In this document: positions 23,837-35,473 of the stretch, one piece after another | How the letters are laid out: every line of letters starts with the position of its first letter | Numbering within the stretch: position 1 is the stretch's first letter | NCBI GenBank assembly: GCA_944990035.1 | Contig: CALYLX010000146.1 | Coordinates: 248,001 to 312,000, forward strand | Reading direction: 5' to 3' | Length of the DNA stretch: 64,000 bases | Source of the DNA: Clitopilus passeckerianus | Taxonomy: Eukaryota; Basidiomycota; Agaricomycetes; Agaricales; Entolomataceae | Translations under genes and position numbers: made by a program | Notes under the pieces: generated by a model | What the model was told of the DNA's origin: nothing | Database searches by the model: none | Seen by the model: only the letters and a program-made list of their open reading frames with translations

Positions 23837-25762
23837 TTAAACTGACGCATTTCCTACAACCTTGGACTGGTGCCCAACCGTCCTCTCGAGAACGGCCTTG
23901 ACTAGCTCGGGATCTGCCCTCTCAACATCTATCACCCGTTTTTCCTTCTCAAGAAGACCACGGAATTCATCGGGTAGTACGTCTCGGTCGAAGTTAAATT
24001 GTGGTGAACCTTCAAGTGCACGAGATACCGCTTCTGAGAATTTAGCTGGGTGTGCGGTGGAAAGCACGATTTGAACGGTGTTGGGAGTGCTAAGGCGCAC
24101 ATAGTCAGAAAAATTTGTTAAAAAGATTAACATAAGAAACCTTACTTTGAACGAGCCACAACCTGCGCTGCACCAAGTGCAACTGCAGTATGAGGGTCAG
24201 CAACGTAGTGCTGCTCCCCTAAGAAGGTCTCCTTGATGGATACTAGAGTCTATAAGGCGTCGATCAGGTGAATGTCCCGGCGTAGTGTGAAAATTTGAAG
24301 CTACCTCCGAGTCAGATATCCTCTCGGCGATGAAGTCCCTCCTTGCACTCTCCAATACCTTCACAGGCATCTCAACCTTGCCATCAACCTTCAACCCTTT
24401 CATCCATCCATCCACCACCTTGCCGGCCTCGGCTCTCCTCTTCTCATCATCCACCTCAACCTGCACATCCTCAAATGCAAGATACCACAAAAGCCTCTCG
24501 AAGTTACTCGAGACGACGATGTCCATTGCAGGGCTGAATGTCTCTTTCACACCACCCTCGGCAGTAGCCTGTTTCCCATCCGAAGATCCGTCGACAGGAC
24601 CAGTAGCGCCGCCGTTGACATGAATGTGCGACGAAGAGTCAACCTTTTCGTATCGGCCGCTCTTCCAGAATCGAGCGAGGATGTCGTTCTCGTTCGTGGC
24701 AACGACGAGCTTGCCCATAGGGAGACCCATTCGCTTGGCGTAGTATCCTGCAAGAATGTCTCCGAAGTTGCCTGTGGGGACAACATATTGGAGCTCGATA
24801 TCAGCAGAGGTGGAGGCGGGGAGTTGGGAGAGGAGCTGGAAGTAGGAAGAGAAATAGTAAACTGTTTGGGCCAGGATACGTGCCCAGTTGATAGAGTTCA
24901 CGGCGGCGAGGCGGTGGGTAGAGTTGAAGGCACGATCCGCGAAGAGTGTCTTGACGATGTCCTGCACAAATACATTGAGTTCAAGATCCTATACAGCTCA
25001 TGGCGTAGTTTTACCTGGCAATCGTCGAAGGTACCCTGTACGGCAACATTGTGCACATTAGCCTCCGCTACAGTTGTCATCTGAGCTTCCTGGATGGGCG
25101 ATACGCGTCCTTTGGGTGCAAAATGAAGATAGAGATGTCGGCCTTATTCCTCAGACCGTAGATAGCAGCACTATCATCCAAGAAATGAGACCTCAATCCG
25201 AATCCGAAAACTAAAAACTCACCTTCCAGTATCACCACTGGTAGCACCGAGCACCGTCAGCTTTTCCCTCTCTTCGCCAGTTGCCTTCTTCGCATTTCTC
25301 CTCTTCAAGAAAAATTCGAAGAGATTGCCCAGGAATTGCAGAGCAACATCCTTGAACGCAAAAGTGGGTCCGTGGAAGAGCTCGAGAATGAACGTCTCCT
25401 TCCCATCTTTCCCAATAATCTTCTTCAAAGGTGTGACAGCCTCGTGTCGGAAGGTGCTGTAGCTCTTTTGCACGAGCTCTCTGATCTCTTCGGTGCTGAG
25501 CTCTTCAGGAGAGATGTAGAGCCTAAGAACGACGACGGCCAGCTCGACGAACGATAGATCCTTCCATTCCGTTTGCCAGTTCTCGGGCAGAGTAGGGATA
25601 GATACGGGAATGTACAAACCAGAGTTGGGCGCGAGGCCGGTGAGGACGGTCTGTGGTATCAAAGGTCAAATCATGCACGCATCAAACGTCCTCCAAAGAC
25701 CGTTCACCAACCTCTTCGAACGATAAAAGTTCTGAGCAACCCCTTGTGCTAAAGTACTTCAT
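23837..25762 (-). CDS. THR4: Threonine synthase
   Basis: PLP enzyme that makes threonine from O-phosphohomoserine, the last step of the pathway. Starts MKYFSTRGCSELLSFEE, the usual N-terminus; the first exon ends there with a gttggt donor. Then TVLTGLAPNSGLYIPVSIP, the PLP-lysine region FHGPTFAFKDVALQFLGNLF, the phosphate-binding loop LGATSGDTG, and after introns SAAIYGLRNKADISIFILHP, VQGTFDDCQDIVKTLFAD, NSINWARILAQTVYYFSSYF, YVVPTGNFGDILAGYYAKRM. The C-terminal domain has ETFLGEQHYVADPHTAVALG and ends SKVVGNASV. All key motifs of the fungal long-form enzyme are present and the frame is clean. Length about 550 residues is normal. A Gcn4-like site lies about 80 bases upstream. Confidence 0.97.
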
Positions 25763-26180
25763 CTTGGTAGTCGTTGGGTTGAGAATTGAGGATGGCCAAG
25801 CCTCTGAAGGATTCCCAAATTTTTATGATGAACGTTCGATGACTCGTTCATTGCAAATGTTCGTCGTGGCTCTGATAAATTTCGGCCGATCGGATAATCT
25901 TCTGAAATGAAACGTTCAACTGCGAGGATGGTTATAAACTGTTTATTGTATTGTATTGTATTCTTCGTTACAGTGAGTGTATTTTACTAATAGGCCTACA
26001 ATTCATAAGTATCTGTAGTCGTGAACATAGGGTTAAATATCCAATAAGATAATGGAGAAAGAATGCGAGGAAAGTGTGTGGGGCCATGATGTTTGGTATG
26101 GATGGATGAATGCAAAATCGAGGGTAGAATGTAATGCGATGCGAGAGAGAAAAGGAAAATCATGAGTAGTCGACAACACC
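25763..26180. other. Upstream region of THR4
   Basis: 418 bases: the THR4 promoter and the 3' flank of the next minus-strand gene. Holds a short tattg-type direct repeat near 25945-25965 and a Gcn4-like site. Confidence 0.5.
25840..25845 (+). promoter_or_regulatory. Gcn4/Cpc1-like site (TGACTC)
   Basis: ATGACTCG matches most of the amino-acid control element (consensus TGACTCA) about 80 bases upstream of the threonine synthase ATG. General amino-acid control of THR4 is known in yeast. The last base differs from consensus and a six-base match can arise by chance. Confidence 0.3.
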
Positions 26181-27277
26181 TTAGTTGTCCGGATCAAGCT
26201 TGTCAAGCGGGGCACCAGTGCTGATTGAAAGACCAGCCAAAAGGACCCAATAGGCAAGGTCCATCACTTCCCACAATGCATCGTCGAAGATGCCTAAGGC
26301 GCATACATTCTGCCACAAGCCATGAACGTTCATGGCGAAGCTGAACAATGCCCTAGGAGTGTAAGTCTCCGAAAGCTTGGTTCCAAACTCGATTACATCC
26401 TCCTTCCTGGCCTTGGACTTGCCAATGGTGTCAAAGATGACCTCGGGTGGGCGCTGAGGCATCAAAGAACAGAACAGCATGCGAGCGTTCTTGCTGTAGA
26501 GGTATGCAGAGAGGCGGAAGTAGTTCTCGGGGGAGGGGAGAGGCATGCGATGCACAGGAACGGTATACTCAACAGCTCCAGGAGGAGGGGGAGCAGATGG
26601 GGAGAAAGGCGGGAGTCTGGTGCAGTATGATGCAAAGACAAGTGCGTGGACAGGATAGATGGTGACTTTGAGTGGGACCTCTGGAACATGGCGGCCGTGA
26701 ACTGCGACCATATGGGTAGGAGGCATGCTGCTATCTTGCATGGTAATCGTGAGCATCTCCGGGATTGCGTCCTTTGTAGGCTTTCCTTGGACAGTGGCCA
26801 TAGAACGGAGCATACTAAACCATTATTCTGTTAGTATCAATTTATTTCCAGTAAATTGAAGATGACATACCTAGGACCAAAGACTTCGAGGCCATCGCGG
26901 ACATGCTCAATTGGAAGTCCTGGCTCGATACCGGCAGCCAGAAGGGCTTTTGGCGAAACATCACGGTAGTCAGGCCTGCCGAGCTTGAACGGCAAGCGTA
27001 CGCGCCGAGGAGATTCCTGCAACTCAGGGGCTTGAGCTTGCGATGGGGCTACTGGCGCCGAGCTAGGTGCAGCGACCTGGAAACGCAGAGAGCCAGTCTT
27101 GGCTTGGGCACGGCGCCTGGCTTGCTCGACAACATATCTGGGAGTTTTGGCTGCCCTAGTGGGAACGCGAACGCGTCTTTTGCGAGCCACATCGGCAATG
27201 GTAATTGGGAGTTTGTGCTGAGCGGCGGGAGATGCCTTAGAGGTTTTCAAGGACGAAGTAGGGCGGTAAGCCAACAT
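26181..27277 (-). CDS. Basidiomycete protein of unknown function, possibly Clp1-like (copy A)
   Basis: Two exons give about 345 residues. Exon 1 starts MLAYRPTSSLKTSKASPAAQ, is Pro/Ala/Arg-rich, has RRVRVPTRAAKTPRYVVEQA, and ends IEHVRDGLEVFGPR. Exon 2 reads MLRSMATVQGKPTKDAIPEM, then VPLKVTIYPVHALVFASYCT, a proline-rich insert, ENYFRLSAYLYSKNARMLFC, and FAMNVHGLWQNVCALGIFDD, ending LDKLDPDN. Length and overall style recall Clp1-type proteins that control clamp formation in mushrooms, but this is a memory-based impression. A diverged relative lies at 31052-31794, sharing the PTH/PSH-M/V-LAV strand and the GLWQN...ALG...V..LAW/Y helix. No signal peptide or membrane span. Confidence 0.6.
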
Positions 27278-28608
27278 ATTTTCTGAGTGTGCCGAGCAAT
27301 GTTACGGGTCGAAATGCGGAGAACGTCGAAGACGGCGAAGGGGGGTGAACTGAGCTCTCCAAAATCCAAGTCGCTGCATTTTATAGCGACAGAAAGTGTA
27401 GTCCATCCTGGCCAATCCAATCCACAAAAATTACCCGTTTGAGCGTGTAATGGTCCAAACATTATCAAGCAAAGAAACTGGCTTCTTCCTTTTCTGGTAA
27501 TTCTGGATTTCAGAACAGGTTGGATTGATTTGACCATGTTTGTCCTCGGTAAATTCGAATAACCTCTTTCAGTCAGTCTCTCCAAGAAAGGAAGTCTTGC
27601 TGTTAATTCAATCGAGCTGGTGCTGGCGTTTGGACCTTCAGGAGTCAAGATCAACAATGAAGTCAAAGCTTCAGAGGACCATGTAGCACCAGGGCAACAG
27701 AGAGAAAATCAATCTGCACTGTTCAATTTGAATTCGGAGGCTTTACGCAGCACTGTTCAGCCTGTCTTTCTTGTTTCCGTTGGCCGTCTTCTTCGATTCA
27801 ATCAAGGTTGCGCTCTGGCTCCTAGTTGTTTCGGTTCATCCTAAGCTCCGGAGACTTCTGGTATTCCTAGTGCACTGGATGCCTGCTAGATTGGTCGGCG
27901 AAGATGAACGAAAGATGATCGTTGACGTTGCCTGACACTGGGCGCCGGCCAGCTCGGACAATGGTGTTCTGTGAGCAGTATAATGCCAACAGATGTGGCC
28001 ATAAGACTCTCCATTCTACCACAACGAGGCTGCGAGATTTCCTATCGCGAACTGGGTGTCCTTGTTAATCTTCGGCTGCCGGTCCGAATGTATAGAACAA
28101 AGGAAGCGACAGTGATAGACGACGAGCTGTGGGCGGCTCTGCGGGTGTGTTGTTGACTCAAGAAAGCAAACACAATGGAAGGCGAACGTTCTTGACGGAC
28201 CTGTCGACGGTCTTGGTGAAAACTTTGGCGTTGAATTTGTCTCGAAGTGATGATGCTGCACGAGGACGCTGTCCTGGTCAACGTGGAGACCACAAGGCCG
28301 CAATATCGGATAGATCTGGTCCGTGCCCTGTTGAAACGAGTCAATCCATGTCCCGATGTTGTATCTCACCTGGAGATGCCCGTGATTTCTCTTATGATGC
28401 TCTAAAGGATTTATGCGATGGCGATCGAGGACCGAGCGACTTCGGCGGCGAACAAAGCGCGTTGGCAATGCCTAACATCGCGTCGCGGAGGTTGAAGATG
28501 CGTGATCTGGGTATGTGAACTACAGCGAGCTTGGAAATGTATGTCGGGGGCGTCGGGTCGGGTCCTTGAAAAGGGTAAGATGGGGTGCACCTCGCAGAAA
28601 GGGTGATT

Positions 28609-28980
28609 ATATACGCTGACCCAAAGCGTCGACGCTGCCACTGGTCCTTTGACGGTCTACTATTTCTCGACCTCTGGCTCTGAGTTGCTGTACCGGGTCG
28701 TCTGGTTGGGACAATGGGGGGGGAAGGCTAAGAGAGAAAGCGTCAGCGAGACACTATATATATACTATGGCCAAAAGCGTAGACGCTGCCGCTGGTCCTT
28801 TGAAGGTCTACCACCGAGCTCTGACCCTAAGCTGCTGTGATGGGGGATCATGAGGGGGAAAGGCTAAAAGAGAATGTGGTTAAAAGACGCAATATATACT
28901 CTGGCCAAAGCGTAAAACCTGCCACAGGGCTTTGGAGGGCCTACTATCGTGGAGATTCTAGCTCTACGTCGCTGTGAGCT
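28609..28980. repeat. Degenerate tandem repeat, three units of about 130-150 bases
   Basis: The core CCAAAGCGTMGACGCTGCC (M = A or C) followed by CTGGTCCTTTGA-GGTCTAC begins at 28621 and, with one extra A, at 28771. A more diverged unit (CCAAAGCGTAAAACCTGCCA) begins at 28904. Each core is preceded by a TATATAC-type AT run and followed by a GAGCTCTGACC/TTGCTGT-like stretch and a GGGGGAAAGGCTAA block. No open frame spans the units. No terminal inverted repeats were seen, so it is not called a transposon. Confidence 0.65.
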
Positions 28981-29908
28981 GACTAGGTTAGCTGACGATT
29001 AATGAACATACCGGGGAGAATAAATATCCGTTGCCATTATAGTAGTCCTTAACGTTGTTCTGTGCGGTGGTCATTGTTATCGAGGCTGATTTTACAATGA
29101 GCTAAAAGTGGCTTCGTCGGCTCAAGCCTTGGGATAAAGCGATAGCTGGATGCCTCAGAGTCGAGGTTCTAATAGGATAAGTATCAGTACTGGTGAGCGG
29201 GGAAACGTGTATAAAGAGATGCCGAAGACTAACGAACGTTATCGGGGCTCTCTCGAAACCACGAGCGGTTATTGAAAGAGACAAACCGCTCGCCTGTCAC
29301 TCATCAAGTTCACTTGGCCTGTCGCTCAGCTCACATGTTGGAAACCAGATCGTGACCACAAAGACAGGCCACCATTGTGCGGCCGGCCCCGACAGCCTTC
29401 TGCTTTAGGCTAAACAATAGAGATTAACACGACCTTCCTAATTATTGCGATGCGGTCAGGTGATTAACGCATTCATCGCACTCAGGGTTCAAAATGAAAT
29501 GCTGCAAGGCAATAATCGTACCGCCGTTAAAGCGCGATATGGGTGCTTTCAAGCACTTGAAACTACTTCAAATCCAAATTTTCGCTACTTAGAGGGCGCT
29601 CCATGGAGCAATAACTGTGGATCATGTGTGTGGCGCACACTGCAAAGCTTATTGTTGCTCGTTATGGTAAGCATCTTGGTAAAACATACATAGAAATAAG
29701 GGATCCGAGACAAATTTTGAGAAGGGTTTAAATGCTGCGGTTGAGATACCGAAGATTACGCGCTTCTGATGATCTTTCCTCGCCGAGCACTCGAGAGTTT
29801 TCATATATTGCACCTGCGAGTGCGTAGCGCTGACACCATTTGGACAAAAACGTAGTTTCGATGAGTGAACTGAGGTCAGGATCCGTCGCTTGGATTAGAA
29901 GGCACCCG

Positions 29909-29915
29909 AAAAAAA
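29909..29915 (-). terminator. Pol III oligo-T terminator of tRNA-Tyr
   Basis: Seven consecutive T on the minus strand, 11 bases past the tRNA 3' end, is a standard RNA polymerase III stop signal. Confidence 0.8.
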
Positions 29916-29925
29916 TGTACGTTCG

Positions 29926-30013
29926 TCCTTCGAACCGGGGTCGAACCAGTGACCTTGGGATGTTTGAATTATCCAGTTACAGTCCCACGCTCTTCCAACT
30001 GAGCTATCGAAGG
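29926..30013 (-). tRNA. tRNA-Tyr (GUA) with an intron
   Basis: Minus-strand cloverleaf: acceptor CCTTCGA pairs with TCGAAGG, followed by discriminator A. D-arm GCTC-AGTTGGAA-GAGC. Anticodon stem TGGGA/TCCCA with anticodon GTA at 29978-29980. T-arm ACTGG-TTCGACC-CCGGT. An intron of about 15 nt sits right after the purine 3' of the anticodon, as in most eukaryotic tRNA-Tyr genes. A-box (TAGCTCAGTTGG) and B-box (GGTTCGACCCC) are intact and a T7 terminator follows. Mature length about 73 nt before CCA addition. Confidence 0.96.
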
Positions 30014-31051
30014 ATGTTTTGATGAAGCATCTTGCGTAAACATATTCCACGGCACAGTTCCTCGAAGCCCCGCATAGTTGTGGACATCGAGGTTTGGAGG
30101 GAAGAAAGCAAGATGCGCCGCATAATCAGATGATAAGAGCCAGTTGCTCCTCGACATCGTCTCTCCTGCAACCTTCCCCGAAAACCAAATACACTCCGAG
30201 CATCGAAGACGCAGGCACCGAGGCTGCCGCACTGTTTTTAGTCCCCACGGTTGTTGTTCCTTGCCGGTCCCATTTAAAACGTGTCAAGCTAACATGGAAA
30301 TTGAGATCCAGCGCAATGTTGCAGTGAACTCTGTGTCGTTACGGGTTGCTCACGGCTGTCATATCAATTCTCCTTTAATCGCCATCTCCCTGCCCTTGAT
30401 GTTGTCGGGAACATTACGAAATGTTCTCCCAAAATTGAAAGAAACTCGTTTGAATGGGTTTGGCGTGATGGGCTCTCGGCACCTGAACTCTTCCCCCGGG
30501 GGTTACATTGTCAAGAAGAAGTTCAGAACGTATATTCAATGTGCCAAAGAGCCGAGGTCCAGCCTGTTCTAGCCACTGATGATATCTACAGAAGGAACAT
30601 TGATATTGAAGCGATCAATGCCGTAAATGATGGTTGATTCTGGGGTTTAGAGAAGACGGTACACTGGGACCTACTTGTCGAATTTAGATAATGTCGCTAA
30701 GGCTTGATGCACCTTCGGGCATTGTTGACAGAATGGGTCGATGAATTACAATGGCTAAATACAGTAAGCTGAGTGGTGTGCTCAGTGAAGATGAGTAAAG
30801 AGTGGTATGTAAGGCGTCCATGAAGGAGTAAATAAAGGCGGCGGTGAATCAAACTAATCTAAGTGATAGTAAATTAGGGCAGAGACTAGGTAAACGTAGT
30901 ATGGGTATGAGAAAGCGTTTGTAATTTCGTGTACTGCGTATCAGTTAGACCGGTCATGACGGAAATGAAGAATTACGCGGATAAAGTGCAAGGTGAAAAT
31001 TGTTGTCGTAAATGGGTATCGTTGCAGTCTAGGTGAATGCTTATGTGTCGT
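30014..31051. other. Intergenic stretch between tRNA-Tyr and copy B
   Basis: About 1 kb. A plus-strand open frame at 30144-30572 has no motif or intron support and is not called. The right part is the 3' flank of the copy B gene. Confidence 0.45.
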
Positions 31052-31794
31052 TCAGTTAAGGCCTCTCCTCCCAGAGCGAAGTTTCCTGGCTTCGCCCGTG
31101 ACGGTCCAAGCCAGGCGTATGACTTCTTCAATTCGGCCCTCCTTCAAACCAAGGGCCAAACTATTTTGCCAGAGGCCATAGTTCCTATCGTAGATGGCAC
31201 GAAAGTCCTCTGAGGTTGATTCTTGCGCCAGTTGGTGAGCCATCAATGAGGCATCTGGAAACTCGTAAACAACAGATGCAGGGAGGACGCGATAGGCCAA
31301 GGTATTGGGTTGAGTTTCTAGCCCCAAGCCAAAGAGTAAAAGCAGTGGCAAGCACCCAAGGTGCGGGATCTGGAAAGGAACCAATGGAAGCGTCACGGCA
31401 AGTTGCGTGGCGCTGACGCTACTAGGTACAGAACGAGGAACTGGGGCTAGGGATCCTGGTGGGGGCTGGGGAAGGTTGATTTCGGTGCGGAAACCACGAT
31501 CGTAAAGGGAGGCATCGATAGGAATTAGAGCAGGGGCCGATCCAGCAGGATGGCGTTCAGCCTGCGTCACAGCAAGGACATGCGAAGGCATATGGGCATC
31601 GCGTAGAACTGGAAGTTCAATTGAGGCGGGAAGCGATCCTTCAGGTAGTGTTACACGGCCGACGTTGAAGTGGCGATAGAGCGCACTAGTTCAAAATTTT
31701 CTTAGTACGAGGAACAGACGATAATCTGTGGTGCAACTTACTCGAGGGGATCAGCAGACTGGGTTAATAGGGAAGGTCTTTCTCTGTGAGGCAT
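31052..31794 (-). CDS. Basidiomycete protein of unknown function, relative of copy A (copy B)
   Basis: Start MPHRERPSLLTQSADPLD at 31794. A 56-nt intron (gtaagt...gaactag near 31684-31740) joins it to ALYRHFNVGRVTLPEGSLPA. Then LRDAHMPSHVLAVTQAERHP, a proline-rich part (NLPQPPPGSLAPVPRSVPSS), the hydrophobic segment HLGCLPLLLLFGLGLE, and IYDRNYGLWQNSLALGLKEG, ending KLRSGRRGLN. It is about 230 residues and shares two local blocks with the protein at 26181-27277, so the pair are probably paralogues. The start could lie further upstream (the frame is open to 31959), but that part looks like 5'-UTR. Function not recognised; Clp1-like identity is only a suggestion. Confidence 0.55.
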
Positions 31795-33438
31795 TTCGTT
31801 CGTGGAGGTGTAATTGATAGCGGTATAAGGGCGTTTGGATAGAAACAGGGAACGGGTAAGTGGGAAGGGACCGTGAAGGAGTAAAAGAACGGGAGCCAAA
31901 GGGAAAGGGGAAGGAGAAATTGAGGGGAAATGAAGAGAGGGATAAGTGACGATGCACACGTATAAGTACGCCTAGCGCTCGGCTTTCGGGCCAGGAGGCG
32001 CGTGAAGGGTCGTAGCGAATCGTCGATTAAGCCAATTTATCAATCCCCGTTTTGGGCAAGTCCGGCGTATATACTTTAGATCTGTGAGAGAGCCAAAAGA
32101 GTTGCTAATGGAGTGCGAGATATTCCGGTGGCGTGTCCGACGTTATAAGGCAAAAGTACGGGACAGAAAAGTTTTTTGCTTGTCAACCGATAGGCTTCAC
32201 ATCACACTGCAGCATTCTCGTTGGTGTGCCAGCAAAAACAAGAGGGACCCATATGTGGATGAACAGGTTCATTGGCAGCATGTTTGCGCTCCCGTAAATC
32301 TAGAGAACAACGCTTCGTCTGATGAACACAGATTATGACACAAGAGAAGAGGCTAAGGTAGCAAGCCATGATTCTGATCCCGGACCAGAAGCTTCCCATT
32401 CCGCAAGCCGACGCAACTCACCGGCGTACCTGATCAGGACAACTTCCGCAGATCTATCGAGATTGTAAACTGCTGGTAACTGGCGCTCGGTTGCATGGAA
32501 ACGGCTGGAGACAGAATGTCGACGTGAAACATCCATGCAAGCCAATGGTCCTGAGCTACTGAGAGGCTAAAGACTCGGAGTCAGGACTTGTAGCTTCTCG
32601 AAGCCTAGCTATCCCAGTAGTTCCTATAGACTCTATCGCAACAACGGCTTAGTCCCTCGATTCGAGCAGAGGTTCTCGTGAAGGCGAGGGAGTCATACAA
32701 AGTGACATCACTTTGCAAGCAAACCATATGGCAATCCCGATTTCCAATTTTTTTCGGGCTGAAGTTCCGCATCTGGCCTGAACCCTCCTGAACCTGACCG
32801 ATTCGCTCCGTTGTTGCTATCGTTCTAATTGCCTCGGAATATCTCTGGAACGCGGGGCGAGTAAGCCATCTGCCAGTGCGCATCAGATTAAATGGCATCA
32901 TTGGCGCCGACCAAGCCCTTTGAATTGTAAAAGGCTCAGTATCAGTTGCGTTTCCCGGAATTAAAATCATTGGCAGACCAGAAGGTTTTCTCATGGGTTC
33001 TCTTTCAAGGACCGTCAGCAGAAGGCGCGATCAATGCCACCGAATCCTAGATCTCGTATCACCTATAGATAGGCCAATAGAAAGATGGACACCGGAACCC
33101 TGGTAAACGCCTATTTGAACAACCTATCAAATCATACTAGTGGTCAATAATAGGGTATGCTTCTCGACCCTGAGATTACTCTGTAGTGGAAGTTGAAGAG
33201 CAGTTGTTCAATGTATCACGCAAGGGACGGGACGTCGGGAGGAAAAGGGGATCTTTTGACAAGGGGTGAATAAGGAACGAAATTCTCATTCTGCTCTCAT
33301 TGCTTTCACGAAGTCAGTGGACATGAGAAACTCTGGTCTCCATGCACCAGCATCCCGCTATTGATAAAATAACTGGGGTTGACCTGACATCATATGTGTA
33401 AGTCGTAGTGTACATCCGCAAGCGCCACCAATGAGGTG
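31795..33438. other. Gene-free stretch
   Basis: 1.6 kb. A minus-strand open frame of 129 codons (32605-32994) has no supporting features. Nothing else was recognised. Confidence 0.45.
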
Positions 33439-34711
33439 CTACAAAAATAACGAAGGCTGTAATTTGGATAACTTAGCACATTGTATCTGACCATCCATGA
33501 CAAGTTCGCTGATCGCTCGAGCAGTCCCTGGAGCATTGCAGATACCCTGAAATTCCCGCTTTTCCATCAACAAATTGGAGGACATTCAAATTCAGTAAGT
33601 CACTCACCCAACACGTGTGCCCTGTTGCAATCACTAGACCCTTCATGATATGTTCGGCGCTGCCCACGATCGGACCTCCAGGCCCATCCACGGAGGGTAA
33701 GAAGCAAGCTTGCCTCTTGTCTACAGTGCCATTTTCCAAGACGCTTGAAATGCTGGAGACATGCTGAAAAACGGCCTCGCATGCCGATAAATCAACCTCG
33801 ACATCATCCACGGAGTCAGGCAGGGGGGAATTATCCCCCGGACCACAGGCGTAAACTTCGTCATCAGGTCGAGCGTAAATTTCGGGACTCGCTTTCCGGC
33901 GGGAGGATAATGTGATATCGGTGAAGAGAACATAAGGAGCAACAGGCCTGAATTGCTCTTGTGGTCGTATGGTAACGCTATGGGCGCGAGTCCCGGAAAT
34001 GGGTAGGGACGGTAGGATCCTTTGAGACCACGCACCCGCCGCCAGAATGACATCTGTTGCTGGGAGACGCTGTGTTTCTCCTGAGGATGGATCAAGATAG
34101 TCGACGCCAATCACTTTACCATCTTCCTCCACGATCAACGTCACTTTGCCCTGCAGAAGACTAGCCCCTTTCTCCTTCGCGAGCTCCAGCATGCTCGTGG
34201 TGAAAAGGTATGGATGAACCTGAGCCGTCTCATTGTCACCAGCCATTGGGGCGTAGAAATCCGTCAGGTCTTCTTCGACCCAAGTCAAATCATCAGGAAG
34301 CCCAGTCTTCTTCTTCGCTTTGACTTTATCACCTGAAAGCCCTCGGGTTTTCTCCAGACTCTTCCGTCGTCCACCGCTGCTGACCCCAGACCCTCCCTCC
34401 GTTGCGAGGTGGCCTCGACCCTGCCATTCGCCACACCCGACGTACCGCCAGCCCCAGCGTTCTGTTCCGTTATGTTTGTTGGCGAGGCGCACATGTTCAT
34501 CGAAGGAGGCATCGACGATCTCTTTCGGATACGCCCATCGTGCGACAAGACCGCCAGCTTTACCAGATGCTCCTTGGGCTGCTCCCTTGGACGACGCTTC
34601 AAGAATAGTGACATTGTCTGAGGACTTATTGAACGATGGATGGTGAACAAGATAGTAAGCTGTGGTACACCCTATGATGCCCCCTCCTATGATAATGATT
34701 TCTTTGGACAT
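33439..34711 (-). CDS. FAD-dependent oxidoreductase, DAO/TDA3-like
   Basis: The N-terminus MSKEIIIIGGGIIGCTTAYY is a classic Rossmann dinucleotide-binding motif, followed by VTILEASSKGAAQGASGKAG and GLVARWAYPKEIV of the DAO fold. Mid-protein: PDDLTWVEEDLTDFYAPMAG, VHPYLFTTSMLELAKEKGAS, TDVILAAGAWSQRILPSLPI. C-terminal: GPIVGSAEHIMKGLVIATGH. One intron near 33545-33610 joins ATGHTCW to GICNAPGTARAISELVMDGQ, and the protein ends QPSLFL. About 420 residues, similar to yeast Tda3, a putative oxidoreductase linked to endosome-to-Golgi traffic. A lysine-rich insert (SGDKVKAKKKTGLP) interrupts the middle. Substrate unknown. Confidence 0.87.
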
Positions 34712-35473
34712 TGGGCAGTGGGTGGTTCTTCTGAAGATCTAAATTGAGTGAATCGTTACTTTGATCAGGCTCGCGATACCGGCCCGTCAGCTCCGATTAT
34801 GGAAGCCAATGTTCAGTCTGGAGACGCAAATTCATGTTCTAGCTCCATCATATCGAGCGTGGACATGAGCTTTCGCCTAACATAAAACAAAGGTCACTGC
34901 CGGAATTCGAGAGCAGCAGAACGAGCTTCTATACAGAAGCCAACAGTGCTGTTATAAATGAAAGTTATTATTATTGTACTATGGTACTGCAGAAGGAAAA
35001 CGGCGTGTATAAAACTATGATTGGACCGGTTGGGTGGATATGATATGTGCTCTTCGCATGGGCTCCTACGGCGGTGCCGAGAATAAACTTTTCCATTTAT
35101 GGAGAAACAGGCAACTTGAAGGGTCTAGGATACAAGGGACAACGGCTGGGTGAAGATAGGAAAATCTCTTTGCTCGAGGAATTGCTCCCTGGACCGGTCG
35201 CCTTGTGTTGCCTGCACAGAAAGCGAATTGTGAGCAAGACATGCATTGGAGGTACAGCCGAAAGCTGGGACAACCCAGAGATTATAGAAGTGGTAGATTT
35301 TGATAAAGTGATTAGCTAAAGGGAGACTGGGAGCGGAATTCTGTGACTTCAAACGCTCTAAACGAAAGAAGCTGAGACACAGCGTTTTGCGGTTTGACGA
35401 AGGAGATAGAAAGACACAGAGATGTTTGCGCAAGCTATAGGGACGGATAGAAAGGTTCCTCCATGCAACGACT
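34712..35473. other. Intergenic region
   Basis: 762 bases: promoter of the FAD oxidoreductase on the left, 3' flank of the next minus-strand gene on the right. A 90-codon plus-strand frame (35047-35319) is unsupported. Confidence 0.45.

Larger units (their letters stand above)
27278..29925. other. Gene-poor stretch between the copy A gene and tRNA-Tyr
   Basis: 2.6 kb without a convincing gene. Open frames on both strands near 28016-28640 overlap each other and show no family motif or consistent splicing. The promoter of copy A occupies the left edge. A degenerate tandem repeat sits at 28609-28980. Confidence 0.45.

Noticed and set aside
28016..28640. 150-codon minus-strand and 129-codon plus-strand open frames
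   Set aside because: They overlap on opposite strands, show no family motif, no plausible introns and no consistent residue pattern.
28609..28980. CRISPR-like array
   Set aside because: Only three degenerate units of unequal spacing in a fungal genome; units are far longer and less uniform than CRISPR repeats.
30144..30572. 142-codon plus-strand frame
   Set aside because: No recognisable domain or supporting splice sites; composition looks random.
31738..31959. Upstream extension of the copy B gene (MCIVTYPSLHFPS...)
   Set aside because: Pyrimidine-rich, low-complexity translation typical of 5'-UTR; the Met at 31794 gives a better start.
32605..32994. 129-codon minus-strand frame
   Set aside because: No domain, no homologous neighbour and no splice evidence.
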